From the NCBI RefSeq assembly GCF_034718895.1, contig NZ_JAYERP010000001.1, positions 1,302,001 through 1,366,000 on the forward strand: 64,000 nucleotides of DNA. Direction: 5' to 3'. A model generated the notes under the pieces. It was not told where the DNA came from. It did no database searches and saw only the letters and a program-made list of their open reading frames with translations. Source of the stretch: Paenibacillus phoenicis. GTDB taxonomy: Bacteria; Bacillota; Bacilli; Paenibacillales; Paenibacillaceae. Every line of letters begins with the position of its first letter. Position 1 is the stretch's first letter. The position numbers were made by a program, and so were the translations under genes. Positions 27,099 through 36,370 of the stretch are shown here, piece by piece.

Positions 27099-27433
27099 TT
27101 ATCTTCCATCGAGCAGGTTGCCCAAGCCCCCGGAATGCACGAAAGCCAGCCCGTCACCTTCGATTTTCTGCATGATGAAGCCTTCTCCCCCAAAGAAGCC
27201 GGTGCCGAGCTTACGCTGGAATTCTATGCCGACGAACACGCCTTTGGCCGCACATAGGGAGCGTCTTTCTGACAGATCACCTTCCCGCCGAGCATTTGCA
27301 GGTCCAGCGGGACGATTTTTCCGGGATAAGGTGAAGCAAAAGTAACGGCCTGCCGTTGATACCCGGCGTTGGTGAAGACCGTCGTAAACAGGCCCTCGCC
27401 GGTCAGCAGCCGCTTACCCGCCCTCATGATCAC
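27099..27433 (-). pseudogene. truncated, frameshifted AIM24/TIGR00266-family gene
   Basis: The frame from 27433 reads [19 protein letters not shown] then [25 protein letters not shown], the core of AIM24-family proteins. It slips near 27245 and continues in the next frame as [20 protein letters not shown] then [20 protein letters not shown] before a stop at 27099. Family members are about 220-260 residues; both the N-terminal and C-terminal parts are missing. Restoring one base would rejoin the two frames. Confidence 0.8.
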
Positions 27434-27456
27434 ATTGCTGAGATTAATGCCATAAA

Positions 27457-27945
27457 TTAATTTTGCTTCAAAAGCGCTCGGATGACAGAATAACTGATCA
27501 GACTGCGATCCCGATAGACGGCGGCCACTGAATCGGGGTGCTCGCCGAGGATGCCTTTTTGCAAAATAGCCGCACCAAATCCGCGCTCCACCGCGCCGTT
27601 AAACGTAAAAGTGACGCAGTATTCGGCGGCAAATCCGCAGACCACGACGAAATCGGTGTCATGTTCACGCAGAAGCTCCTCCAGGTTCGTCTTCCAGAAC
27701 GAGTTGCTCCATGCTTTGGAGATCCGCAGGTCCGATTCGAGTATTTTGACTTCTGGGATGACCTCGTATCCCGGAGTTCCAACGCCCCCATCCTGATCCT
27801 GAACTACCACAACCGGCCGGCCCGCTTCCCTGAACAAGTCAGCGACGGCATTAATGTACTCACAAACTCCCGGGATTTCACTTTGGATGCGAGGATGGTT
27901 CAAAAAGACTTGCTGCATATCGATGATTAATAAAGCCGGTTTCAT
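27457..27945 (-). CDS. isochorismatase-family cysteine hydrolase
   Basis: A 162-residue protein of the isochorismatase fold: ALLIIDMQQVFL near the start (catalytic Asp), Lys in ISKAWSNSF, and nucleophile Cys in CGFAAEYCVTFT. Family members hydrolyse isochorismate, nicotinamide or other amides; the short length fits nicotinamidase-like or unassigned members. AAAGGAGG 7 bases before the ATG at 27945 fixes the start; 13 upstream codons in frame are not needed. Confidence 0.88.
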   Translation of the reverse strand: MKPALLIIDMQQVFLNHPRIQSEIPGVCEYINAVADLFREAGRPVVVVQDQDGGVGTPGYEVIPEVKILESDLRISKAWSNSFWKTNLEELLREHDTDFVVVCGFAAEYCVTFTFNGAVERGFGAAILQKGILGEHPDSVAAVYRDRSLISYSVIRALLKQN

Positions 27946-28065
27946 GCCTGCTCCTCCTTTGCCGCCTGCAAGGCAGACGACCAATTTCTTACATTATACA
28001 CGATCCCTGAACCGGCCGCCGTAGTTGCTGTGGAATAATTTTTGCAGTTGAACGAGTATAACATA

Positions 28066-28106
28066 AAACCAGCCAGCCGCTGAAAGTTCAGACGACTGGC
28101 TGGTTT
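28066..28106 (-). terminator. terminator of the 28.1-kb gene
   Basis: AAACCAGCCAG/CTGGCTGGTTT stem, then TTTTATG on the minus strand, 17 bases after the stop. Confidence 0.8.
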
Positions 28107-28122
28107 CTTTGTAAGCATCTTT

Positions 28123-28590
28123 TCATTCATAGACGAGAATATCGCGGAGTTGTTTCGCTTGCTCAATATAGGGTCCCTCCGCCAAATTGTTAAACGCTAG
28201 ATGGGTGGCACGCAAGCTGAGCAGCCGGTCGCCCGGCTGGAGGCCAAATTGCTGCCAGGTTGACAGCGGCAGCGTAAAATACCCTTTGCTGTTCAAGTAA
28301 ACCCAGCAAAACGTGCGTTCTTTAACGATAACCGGTTCCCCTTCCGGGATGGCGAATTGCTGAAGCTGAGGAATGCTGGCGAAGATCGGGGCCAGCGGCG
28401 AGTTGGCAATCAGTTCTTTGCACAGGACGCTAAAGCCTTTGGCCGTATTCCGGCCGGTCATCAGAATAATGTTGGAATCCGGTCGAATCTGGTACTCTTG
28501 CAGGGCTTGATCCGGAAGGTAAAACGATCCGTCGGGAAGAATCTTGCTCCATGCGTAAAAGTACTTCCCGCCTTTGGCTTGCACTGCCAT
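28123..28590 (-). CDS. protein with two AbrB/SpoVT-like segments
   Basis: About 155 residues. Two parts resemble the beta-strand/turn pattern of AbrB-type domains: GSFYLPDQALQEYQIRPDSN near residue 22 and GYFTLPLSTWQQFGLQPGDR near residue 109. The pattern (YxLPxxxxxxxxIxPGDxL) is that of swapped-hairpin DNA-binding proteins, but the rest is unlike known regulators. Of the clustered ATGs, the third (28590) has proper spacing from GGGGG. Function unknown. Monocistronic. Confidence 0.7.
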   Translation of the reverse strand: MAVQAKGGKYFYAWSKILPDGSFYLPDQALQEYQIRPDSNIILMTGRNTAKGFSVLCKELIANSPLAPIFASIPQLQQFAIPEGEPVIVKERTFCWVYLNSKGYFTLPLSTWQQFGLQPGDRLLSLRATHLAFNNLAEGPYIEQAKQLRDILVYE

Positions 28591-28685
28591 GTACATCATC
28601 CCCCGAGCAAATTGATAGAATAATCATCGCCTAATCGCGGGGATGGGAGATATGATTTTTGTCACCTTGCAGGTCATATGGAATT

Positions 28686-29801
28686 TTATGGATTCGATTC
28701 GGTGAGCTCCTCAATTTTTTCAGCAAAATAAAGTTTATGTGCTTTGAGTACGATAATCTTCAGCATCATATAAACCGGAATCGCCAAGATCATCCCCAGG
28801 ATGCCGCCAAAATCTCCGGCCACCAGCAACAAGACGATCGTGGTCAACGGATGAATATTGATCGTTTTGCCATAGATGTATGGGGAGATCAAGTTGCCTT
28901 CGATTTGCTGCGCAACCACCACGATAACGATAACCCAGAATACCATCGACGGAGACACGGTGAACGCCACGATGACACAAGGAATTGCCCCCAGCAGCGC
29001 CCCGAAATAGGGGATGAAGTTAAACAACGCGCCCACCACCGCAAGAAGCAATGGGTAGGGCAAACCTATCAGCCAAAAACCGATAAAGCTCATAAACGCC
29101 AGCAGCATCGCACTAATCATGCGGCCGGCGATAAATCCTTTGAGCATGTTATCAATTTCATGGATGACGCTGGCTCCATCGCGGCGGTAACGACTGGGCA
29201 GCATCCGCACCAGCAATGGCGTGACCCGCTCGTCTTCCTTCAGCATGTAATAGAGCAGGATCGGGACGGTACCGACGACAATGACGAAATCGTTCAGGAA
29301 AGTCACCACATGGGACAAGTAACCGGAGATGGCTTCCATGGCCGAGTTCAAATATTCCGTGACTTTGCTCATCAGTTCCGGACTGGTTTCATTCGTCACC
29401 ATGGAGAGATAACGATTGTCGCGGATGTCGTTGAATTGGGTCTGCAGTCCGTTGATCATCTTCGGCACATTGTTCATAAATTCGATGATCTGCCTCCGGA
29501 GCGGCGGCCATACAACGATTAAGAAGATCGTAATGACTCCGGCGAATAACAAGTAGATCAGCAGGATCGACAGCACCCGGTTCAGTTTCTTCCGTTCCAA
29601 GAACTGTACGATCGGCCGCAGCAGATAATATAGAAATCCGGAGATCGTGAGCGGGACAATTAGAATGGACACCAGCGTCACCAGCGGATTAAAGATAAAG
29701 CTGACCTTGGACAACAAATAGATAATGGTCAGCACCATAATAATCCCAAGCGATGTGCGATAAAACGGATGTTGCCACACGGTTTGTTCCTCCTCCCCCA
29801 C
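28686..29801 (-). CDS. AI-2E family transporter (PerM-like membrane protein)
   Basis: A 371-residue integral membrane protein with about seven to eight spans and the family signature region near the C-terminus (GALFNFIPYFGALLGAIP; EGNLISPYIYGKTINIHPLT). Members have been described as autoinducer-2 exporters or Na+/H+ antiporters; the substrate here is open. A small gene of unknown function lies 28 bases upstream on the same strand and may be cotranscribed. Confidence 0.9.
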   Translation of the reverse strand: MGEEEQTVWQHPFYRTSLGIIMVLTIIYLLSKVSFIFNPLVTLVSILIVPLTISGFLYYLLRPIVQFLERKKLNRVLSILLIYLLFAGVITIFLIVVWPPLRRQIIEFMNNVPKMINGLQTQFNDIRDNRYLSMVTNETSPELMSKVTEYLNSAMEAISGYLSHVVTFLNDFVIVVGTVPILLYYMLKEDERVTPLLVRMLPSRYRRDGASVIHEIDNMLKGFIAGRMISAMLLAFMSFIGFWLIGLPYPLLLAVVGALFNFIPYFGALLGAIPCVIVAFTVSPSMVFWVIVIVVVAQQIEGNLISPYIYGKTINIHPLTTIVLLLVAGDFGGILGMILAIPVYMMLKIIVLKAHKLYFAEKIEELTESNP

Positions 29802-29829
29802 TCTTCCGTATCCAACGGAAGTTTACGGT

Positions 29830-30105
29830 TTAAGCCTCCGGCAGCGTATCCAACGCAGCATCCAACAGGGTATCAAACCACTCGTCGTCTTCTTCGATCC
29901 GTGCGTCAACTTGAAGGAATTGCTCCTCAATGCCAGGTTCGTTGGCATAATGAAGGCTGTAATCCCAATCGGTTCCCTTCTCACTGTAGAAGGTAATTTC
30001 ATAAGCTGCCTTATGCGAGCTCACTTCGAAAATGGTTTTGCCGATATAGGAGCCATCCTCCTCCCGGCGCATTTCTGCGTGAACAATGGTCAATTCGTTC
30101 ATCAT
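29830..30105 (-). CDS. small acidic protein of unknown function
   Basis: A 91-residue protein rich in Glu/Asp, ending LLDAALDTLPEA. The pattern of alternating hydrophobic residues (GKTIFEVSSHKAAYEITFYS) suggests a small beta-sheet fold. No family recognised. AAGGAG lies 8 bases before the ATG. It precedes the AI-2E family gene and probably shares its transcript. Confidence 0.75.
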   Translation of the reverse strand: MMNELTIVHAEMRREEDGSYIGKTIFEVSSHKAAYEITFYSEKGTDWDYSLHYANEPGIEEQFLQVDARIEEDDEWFDTLLDAALDTLPEA

Positions 30106-30274
30106 TTACGTAACTCCTTTTTATGGGACAGTCTCTTTGCAATATCGTACCATGTTTTGGGGGAATATCAAATGTAGAAACTAAGGATCGCCTTCGCACG
30201 GCATTCCAATTTCGCTGGCAAATGGTGTATGATTAAGCATGTAATTAATTCCTAAAGTTTGGAGGAAACCGTAG

Positions 30275-31507
30275 ATGTCCGATTTTCAAAAGAAACTGGA
30301 AAAATATGCTGAACTCGCTGTAAAAATTGGCGTTAACGTTCAACCCGGACAAAATTTGATTATCAACACGACCATCGATAGCGCGGAGCTCGTCCGGCTT
30401 ATTGTGAAACAAGCCTATGAAGCCGGCGCTCGCTTTGTTAAAGTCAACTGGAGCGACGATGTGGTCACCCGTCTTCGCTATGATATGGCTGCCGAAGAAT
30501 CTTTCCTGGATGAACCAAAATGGTATGCCGGCGAAATGCTGGAATACGTAGAGAACGGTGCAGCGGTGCTGCATGTCATTTCCTCCGACCCTGATCTGCT
30601 GAAAGGCGTGTCCACCCAGCGGCTCACCAATCATCAGAAAGCGTACGGCAAAGCGATGAGCAAATACCGCGAAATGCAGATGTCCGATAAATTCAGCTGG
30701 TCGATCGTGGCCGTTCCTTCCAAGGCTTGGGCGGATAAAGTGTTCCCTAACCTTCCTGAAGAAGAACGCGTACAAGCGTTGTGGGAAGCAATCTTCCGTA
30801 CGGTTCGCCTGGATCAACCAGACCCGATCGCCGCTTGGCAGCAACATATCCAGAACCTGACGCAAAAATCCGATTACTTAAATGCGAAACGATACAAGAA
30901 GCTGCATTACAAAGCGCCTGGGACCGACCTCACCATCGAGCTGCCGGAAGGCCATCTGTGGGTCGCTGCGGAAAGCATCAACGCCCAAGGCAACACCTTC
31001 CTGGCCAACCTGCCAACCGAGGAAGTCTTCACCGCTCCGCTCAAAACTGGGGTAAACGGCACGGTCTCCGCAACGAAACCGCTGAGCTACCGCGGCACGA
31101 TCATCGACCGTTTCTCGTTGACGTTCGAAAACGGCCGCATCGTGGATTACAAAGCCGAAGTAGGCGCCGATGTCCTTAAACAGCTCGTGGATCTGGACGA
31201 AGGTTCGCATTACTTGGGAGAGGTGGCGTTAGTTCCGCATAACTCCCCAATCTCGCAATCCGGTATTTTGTTCTACAATACGCTGTTTGACGAGAACGCC
31301 TCCAACCACCTGGCCATCGGCAATGCCTACGCCTTTAACCTGGAAGGCGGCAAATCGATGTCCCAGGAAGAACTGGCACAACGCGGTTTGAACTCCAGCT
31401 TGGCGCATGAAGACTTTATGGTGGGGTCCGCTGAGATGGATATTTTCGGCATCACTGCAGACGGCAAGGAAGAACCGATCTTCATTAAAGGCAACTGGGC
31501 ATTCTAA
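30275..31507 (+). CDS. M29-family aminopeptidase (AmpS/PepS type)
   Basis: A 410-residue metallo-aminopeptidase that removes N-terminal residues from peptides in the cytosol. Family-typical segments include KYAELAVKIGVNVQPGQ at the N-terminus, the AGE(M) region, TVSATKPLSYRG, and the metal-site cluster HYLGEVALVPHNSPIS then LFYNTLFDENASNHLAIGNA and HEDFMVG. Length matches thermophilic M29 enzymes. TTGGAGG precedes the ATG. Monocistronic between divergent promoter and a terminator. Confidence 0.95.
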   Translation: MSDFQKKLEKYAELAVKIGVNVQPGQNLIINTTIDSAELVRLIVKQAYEAGARFVKVNWSDDVVTRLRYDMAAEESFLDEPKWYAGEMLEYVENGAAVLHVISSDPDLLKGVSTQRLTNHQKAYGKAMSKYREMQMSDKFSWSIVAVPSKAWADKVFPNLPEEERVQALWEAIFRTVRLDQPDPIAAWQQHIQNLTQKSDYLNAKRYKKLHYKAPGTDLTIELPEGHLWVAAESINAQGNTFLANLPTEEVFTAPLKTGVNGTVSATKPLSYRGTIIDRFSLTFENGRIVDYKAEVGADVLKQLVDLDEGSHYLGEVALVPHNSPISQSGILFYNTLFDENASNHLAIGNAYAFNLEGGKSMSQEELAQRGLNSSLAHEDFMVGSAEMDIFGITADGKEEPIFIKGNWAF

Positions 31508-31519
31508 TCGAAAAACAAT

Positions 31520-31559
31520 AAAACCGGATGCTCTCTATCAATGAGAGTCATCCGGTTTT
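31520..31559. terminator. bidirectional terminator between convergent genes
   Basis: AAAACCGGATG/CATCCGGTTTT stem with an inner CTCTC/GAGAG; T-runs on both strands (TTTTATTTTT on plus). Confidence 0.9.
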
Positions 31560-31563
31560 ATTT

Positions 31564-32925
31564 TTAAGCGCCCGCTTCTTCCAACGGCAAGAGCTGCTGG
31601 CGAATGAGCTTGACGCGAGAGATGCGTTTGTTGTCGGTTTCCTCCACCACGTACGTGATTCCGCCGTATTCTACGGTTTGCCCGACCTGCGGAGGCAGGA
31701 TATCGATCCGTGAATATAACCAACCGCCAATGGTGTCATAATCGTCGGAATCCAGCTCCAGGCCAAATCGGTCATTGATGGACTCGATCAGCATAAGCCC
31801 GTCGATCGAATACACATTCGTGTCCATCTGCTCGATCCCAGGACGTTCCTCATCGAACTCATCCTGAATCTCGCCGACAATCTCCTCGACGATGTCCTCC
31901 AACGTAACCATTCCAGAGGTCCCGCCGTATTCATCGATCAAGATCGCGATTTGCGTTCGTCCCCGCTGCATGCGCTTCATCAAATCACTGATCGGGATCG
32001 ATTCCGGGACGGCCATAATCGGACGAATTAAGTCACGGAAATTCCGGTTTTGGGAGCGGATCAAATCCTTAATATGAATAAATCCGATAATATGATCTTT
32101 ATCATGATTGCAAACAGGATAACGCGTTCTTGTGCCTTCCAAGGCGATTTCCAGGTTCTCTTCCAGCGAATGCTGAGTATACAAACAGATCATTTCAGTT
32201 CGGGGGATCATAATCTCCCGAGCGGTTGTATCGGCAAACTCAAAAATATTGTCCACCAGCGACATTTCCGTGCTGTCGATCAAACCGCTTTCGCTGCTCT
32301 CCTTCATCATGACACGGATTTCTTCTTCCGTGTGAAGCGAGTCCTGCTCCGTTACTGGCGCAATGCGAAACAGTCGCAAGAGACCGGCGGAGAGCCCGTT
32401 TAACAGCCAGATGAACGGGTACATTAGCCGGTAAAAGATGCGCATCGGCCAAGCGAGCCATAACGTGATGGTCTCGGCTTTACGGACAGCGATCGTCTTG
32501 GGGGCCAGCTCTCCCAGCACGATATGCAAGATGGCGATCAGGAGAAACGAAACGGCTAACGAAATAATAAATCCCGGCCTTTCGCCAAAGCCCATCATTT
32601 CGAACATCGGCCCTAGAATTCGGGCAACAACGGGTTCGCCGAGCCAGCCGAGCCCAAGCGAACTGAGGGTTATCCCAACCTGGCAGGCTGACAAATAACC
32701 GTCCAGCTTGCTTAACAGCTCTTTCGCGATTATCGCGTTCCTTCGCCCCTCCTCGGCTAACGCCTCGATGCGGGAGCTCTTCACCTTCACAATGGCAAAT
32801 TCAGCCGACACAAAAAGTCCGTTAAGCAACACCAATAACACCATGAATCCTACGGAATAAAGACTCGGTAAAGGGTCACTCAATACGTTTCCTATTCCCG
32901 CCGATCCGGCGGCGAATAGGTGCAC
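31564..32925 (-). CDS. CNNM/CBS/CorC hemolysin-family membrane protein
   Basis: About 440 residues. An N-terminal CNNM domain with four hydrophobic segments (FMVLLVLLNGLFVSAEFAIV onward), a tandem CBS pair (~215-345, IMIPRTEM...GTRTRYPV...IGFIHIKDL), and a C-terminal CorC/HlyC domain (~360-445). The group is linked to Mg2+/Co2+ efflux and stress. Start uncertain: AAGGAGG abuts the GTG at 32925, and the next in-frame candidate is a TTG at about 32887 behind a CCGCC/GGCGG hairpin. Confidence 0.88.
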   Translation of the reverse strand: MHLFAAGSAGIGNVLSDPLPSLYSVGFMVLLVLLNGLFVSAEFAIVKVKSSRIEALAEEGRRNAIIAKELLSKLDGYLSACQVGITLSSLGLGWLGEPVVARILGPMFEMMGFGERPGFIISLAVSFLLIAILHIVLGELAPKTIAVRKAETITLWLAWPMRIFYRLMYPFIWLLNGLSAGLLRLFRIAPVTEQDSLHTEEEIRVMMKESSESGLIDSTEMSLVDNIFEFADTTAREIMIPRTEMICLYTQHSLEENLEIALEGTRTRYPVCNHDKDHIIGFIHIKDLIRSQNRNFRDLIRPIMAVPESIPISDLMKRMQRGRTQIAILIDEYGGTSGMVTLEDIVEEIVGEIQDEFDEERPGIEQMDTNVYSIDGLMLIESINDRFGLELDSDDYDTIGGWLYSRIDILPPQVGQTVEYGGITYVVEETDNKRISRVKLIRQQLLPLEEAGA

Positions 32926-33050
32926 CTCCTTCGTGGATTAAAATCATCAGTATTCCATTGCATTCCATATAAGAACGACAGCTTTAATTTCCCAAGGGAT
33001 TCATCTCCTTTATTTCCAAACAGTTACATGCCATATATAAATTCATCTTA

Positions 33051-33078
33051 ATTATATTATTATACACTACACAGTCAA
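33051..33078 (-). promoter_or_regulatory. promoter of the CNNM/CBS gene
   Basis: TTGACT (33073-33078), 16 bases, TATAAT (33051-33056); the leader to the start codon is about 120 bases and holds a tiny start-stop frame (MNPLGN) after AAAGGAG. Confidence 0.55.
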
Positions 33079-33167
33079 ACGCTGCGGTATTCCTAGCGAA
33101 CAGGCGTGGCAGGCTGGAAAAATAAACAAAAAGGCCCCCTTGGAAGTGCAAGGGAACCTGAATGAAT

Positions 33168-33611
33168 TTAACGAGTTGGCGGCGGGGAACCAATCACGCC
33201 AGGGTATTGATATATCAGCGGCTCGTCGAACGTAGCGTAGTCGAAATTGACCATCAGCATCACGGTCCGCACGCCAGTAACCGGATCGCTGATAATGATA
33301 TGATCGCGTCCGGCGGCTTCCAGTACGCCTTTAAAGACTTTCGCGTTCCATTCGCTGTTGTTCTCGTAGGTCATGTAGAACGTGCCGACTTTGCCTAAAT
33401 TCAGACGAAAAATATTTTCAATGTAAGATTGCTCAAAAGCCTGCTGCGGCAACGGCATCACCGTTCCACTGGGCGTAATCGGGCTCCCGCTGGCTACTTG
33501 CGGCGGCATGCCGGTTCCGGTTGTTTGTGGATATCCTCCTCCTATCGGCATCATCGGATAAGTACTATGGCCTGCGGGATATGCGGCTTGCCGGAATTGT
33601 TGAGTAAACAT
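33168..33611 (-). CDS. gerQ: spore coat protein GerQ
   Basis: A 147-residue protein with a Pro/Gly/Tyr-rich N-terminus and the conserved GerQ core: QSYIENIFRLNLGKVGTFYM then AKVFKGVLEAAGRDHIIISD, followed by NFDYATFDEP. In Bacillus it is a coat protein crosslinked by transglutaminase and needed for CwlJ to sit in the coat. It follows cwlJ by 42 bases on the same strand, the expected partner. Confidence 0.94.
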   Translation of the reverse strand: MFTQQFRQAAYPAGHSTYPMMPIGGGYPQTTGTGMPPQVASGSPITPSGTVMPLPQQAFEQSYIENIFRLNLGKVGTFYMTYENNSEWNAKVFKGVLEAAGRDHIIISDPVTGVRTVMLMVNFDYATFDEPLIYQYPGVIGSPPPTR

Positions 33612-33653
33612 CTAATCCATTCCTCCTTATGATTAATCAAGCAAATGACAGAG

Positions 33654-34076
33654 TTAATAGACGGCTGGGCAATCTTCCGCGGATGGAGCAAAGAAGCAAT
33701 GCGCCTTAAAGCGGCCGGTATTTTGTTGGTTGTACCAGGTGGCAGGACAATCTTCTGTCGGCCGGAAAAACCATAACGCATTGGTTGCCGGCCAAATGCG
33801 TTCCCCGTTGATCGCGCGCTGCGCCAAGCGGATATCCCGGTCGCGTGCGCGTTGGTAGAAATATCCCCTCACCGTGGCTTCGAACCCGCCGGGTCTCTGA
33901 AACACCATCCGATTCATGTCACGAATATCCCGAAAATCCAGGCAATTCGCCAGGATTCGGTTTACGCCGACATTGCCGACCATTAACATGCCCTGTTCGC
34001 CTTCTCCTTCCGCTTCCGCGCGCATCAGGCGCGCCAGCAGCCTCACGTCTTCGGAGTTTGCTTTAATGACGGCCAA
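33654..34076 (-). CDS. cwlJ: spore cortex-lytic hydrolase CwlJ
   Basis: A 140-residue member of the hydrolase_2 (SleB C-terminal) family: SEDVRLLARLMRAEAEGEGE with catalytic Glu, GNVGVNRIL, and PATNALWFFRP. It degrades spore cortex during germination, notably in response to Ca-dipicolinate. Start is a TTG behind GGAGGAG. A CATAAAAT sequence (34110-34117 complement) could be a sigma-E -10 element. Operon with gerQ. Confidence 0.94.
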   Translation of the reverse strand: MAVIKANSEDVRLLARLMRAEAEGEGEQGMLMVGNVGVNRILANCLDFRDIRDMNRMVFQRPGGFEATVRGYFYQRARDRDIRLAQRAINGERIWPATNALWFFRPTEDCPATWYNQQNTGRFKAHCFFAPSAEDCPAVY

Positions 34077-34342
34077 GTTGGCTCCTCCTCCCTCTTTGCT
34101 GAACGGTATATTTTATGTGCATCTGCCTATTTTGGTGCTAGCATCTGGTAAAAATTCGGTGTCAAGTCGTGAATGCAAGGTTTTTACGTGAATGCGATTA
34201 CAATATCGAACATTTCGTGTCTGTTTCTATGGACGCGCTTACATGAATAGCATATACTGTAGATAAATAATGTTTTTTTATACGGTTTTGCTTGTTTGTT
34301 TATAAAACGGTTGCTTCATTTTACCTTTTAGGAGGTTACCTC

Positions 34343-35665
34343 ATGAAAATCGCGATTATTGGCGGCGGCCTGGCCGGGCTTACGGCTGCTGCATACCTGT
34401 CGGACAACGGCAATACGTCTGGTACCGTGTTTGAACGGAGCCCCCAGCTCGGCGGACGTGCTTTCACCTATGAGAAATCGGGATTTACTCTGAACTATGG
34501 AGCACACGCAGTATACGGCATCGACAGACATACGCTCCATGCTATGGAAGAAGAGCTGCATTTGAAATTCCAGAGCAAGCAGGTCGATAAGCGTAAAGTG
34601 ATGTACGCAAAGCACGGACGGTTAACCCCTGCCCCGCTCGATTTCATGAACATTATGAAGACGAATGTGTTGACTCCTATGGAGAAAGTCCGGTTTGTCG
34701 CCGAAATCGCGGCCGTGATCGGTAACATCCATCATTTGAAGCAGTATCGCACGCTTGGCGAATATTTGGAGCATTCACACGCATCGGCAGACGTGAAAGA
34801 ACTGTGGGAGCATCTGGTTTGTTCCAACTTCTTCATTACACCGGAGGAAGCGCGCAAGGTGCCGGGTTCGGTCATCTCTGAATATTACCATAACCTCTTC
34901 CTCTCCAGCCGGCCGGTCAGCTACATTCTTGGCAGTTGGGCGACAATTACCGACCAATTGATCCATAAAATCCAAGACAATGAGTCCTGGGAGATCACGG
35001 TTAAGGAGCCGGTCGAATCGATTACGATGGAAGACGGGAAATTCGTGTTGAACACGAAAACAAGACAGCAGCTTGTGTACGATCAAGTGATCTTCGCCAT
35101 GCCAGTACAACAGGTGACCAAACTGCTGGAGGAAACGCCTTGGGCAAATGCACTGGAACCGTACAAGAACAACACCTCGACCGAAGTGCTGGTTTATGAT
35201 GTGGGCTTTTCCAAAGTCGTTGCCCGTCCGTTCCACTATATCAGCGACATCGATCATAAGATCTTTATCAGCGATGTCTCTGCCACGGATTTTACGGTGG
35301 CTCCCGTTCATGGTCAGTTATTGCAAGGCATCGCCTACTTGAACGACGACTTCCCTGATGAGGAGCAGAAGAAGCAATACCTGGAACAGAAAACCCAGCA
35401 GATGGAAGCCCTGTTTGATACGTACTATCCGAATTGGCGCGAGTTTGTTGAGGTCAAACGCGTGTCGAAGAAAGCGATGGTCGCCAGCGTCAAAAATATT
35501 TACACCAATCAACTGCTGCCCAACCGTTTGGCAGGTGTTCCGTTCTTCTTCTGCGGCGACGGCTGTCAAGGGAAAGGTGAGTTAGCTGAACGCGCTTTCT
35601 CCAGCGGCCGGGCTGTTGCTCAGATGATCCTGGAACAAGCGGAAACCAAGGCCTTATCCATTTAA
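34343..35665 (+). CDS. FAD-dependent oxidoreductase, phytoene desaturase/amine-oxidase-like
   Basis: A 440-residue flavoprotein. The N-terminal dinucleotide fold reads KIAIIGGGLAGLTAAAYLSD with Glu in FERSPQLGGRA, and the C-terminal FAD site is FFCGDGCQGKGELAERAFSSG. The family covers carotenoid desaturases and protoporphyrinogen-like oxidases; no carotenoid genes are nearby, so the substrate is unknown. AGGAGG 7 bases upstream sets the ATG at 34343. Monocistronic. Confidence 0.88.
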   Translation: MKIAIIGGGLAGLTAAAYLSDNGNTSGTVFERSPQLGGRAFTYEKSGFTLNYGAHAVYGIDRHTLHAMEEELHLKFQSKQVDKRKVMYAKHGRLTPAPLDFMNIMKTNVLTPMEKVRFVAEIAAVIGNIHHLKQYRTLGEYLEHSHASADVKELWEHLVCSNFFITPEEARKVPGSVISEYYHNLFLSSRPVSYILGSWATITDQLIHKIQDNESWEITVKEPVESITMEDGKFVLNTKTRQQLVYDQVIFAMPVQQVTKLLEETPWANALEPYKNNTSTEVLVYDVGFSKVVARPFHYISDIDHKIFISDVSATDFTVAPVHGQLLQGIAYLNDDFPDEEQKKQYLEQKTQQMEALFDTYYPNWREFVEVKRVSKKAMVASVKNIYTNQLLPNRLAGVPFFFCGDGCQGKGELAERAFSSGRAVAQMILEQAETKALSI

Positions 35666-35676
35666 TCCAAACAAAA

Positions 35677-35730
35677 AACAGAAGCGTACACAAGAGTCGG
35701 GATCGTCCGACGAATTGAGACGCTTCTGTT
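35677..35730 (+). terminator. terminator of the FAD oxidoreductase gene
   Basis: AACAGAAGCGT/ACGCTTCTGTT stem with an inner GTCGG/CCGAC hairpin and a following TTTTTGTG. Confidence 0.8.
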
Positions 35731-35807
35731 TTTGTGCTGTCCAGCCTTTATCAACCTTACTCTGCCTGCCTTTCCTGTGATTATCGTGGGTCTATCGATT
35801 TTCTCGC

Positions 35808-36227
35808 TTACCCGGAGCTATGAAATTTTCGGTATTCCTGCAGCTCAGTCCGATAGGTGCGAACAGACCGCTCGAACCCATGATAACGACGGCCCTGGAA
35901 TGTCAGCTTGCCTTCGTCTCCTTCCGCACATTGCCCGTATTCCACTCCCGACACGGCAAACTCCAAACGGTCACCGCTTTCGACCTCGAAGGTCATATAA
36001 TACTTCGTGTCAGAACGGTTCACCGAGGTGTCGGTGTCATGGCGGTGGCTGACTTCGGTCCGTTTTCCGACGATTACGGAATGGACGCTAAGTACAGGCT
36101 GCCGGTGGTTTCCGATCGCGCGAAGAAGCCCTCCTGCTGCTGTCGCAGCCAGGATTCCGAGGATGACAACAAACAAGATTGGCAGCGCCGTTTCCACTAC
36201 CCCAAACATTTCCGTCCACGACTGCAT
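35808..36227 (-). CDS. DUF2500 membrane protein
   Basis: A 139-residue protein with one N-terminal membrane span (ALPILFVVILGILAATAAGG, residues 14-33) and a DUF2500 beta-rich domain outside or inside the membrane: TKYYMTFEVESGDRLEFAVS then EGDEGKLTFQGRRYHGFER. Function unknown for the family. AAGGAGG precedes the ATG. Monocistronic. Confidence 0.85.
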   Translation of the reverse strand: MQSWTEMFGVVETALPILFVVILGILAATAAGGLLRAIGNHRQPVLSVHSVIVGKRTEVSHRHDTDTSVNRSDTKYYMTFEVESGDRLEFAVSGVEYGQCAEGDEGKLTFQGRRYHGFERSVRTYRTELQEYRKFHSSG

Positions 36228-36370
36228 CGCTTATCCCTCCTTCGAGAGGTTGCTCCGTACCGCTGTTCTCTCCTTTCCCCCTAAGTATATGCGGACCTGA
36301 AAAAAACTTGTTATTCATCGTGTCCGGAAAATATGCCACTCTTGTCCAAGATATCTTAGAGAAAAAGAAA

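Noticed and set aside
28659-29522. A 287-codon plus-strand frame antisense to the AI-2E family gene
   Set aside because: Highly charged His/Asp-rich sequence, the mirror of transmembrane codons; no ribosome site.
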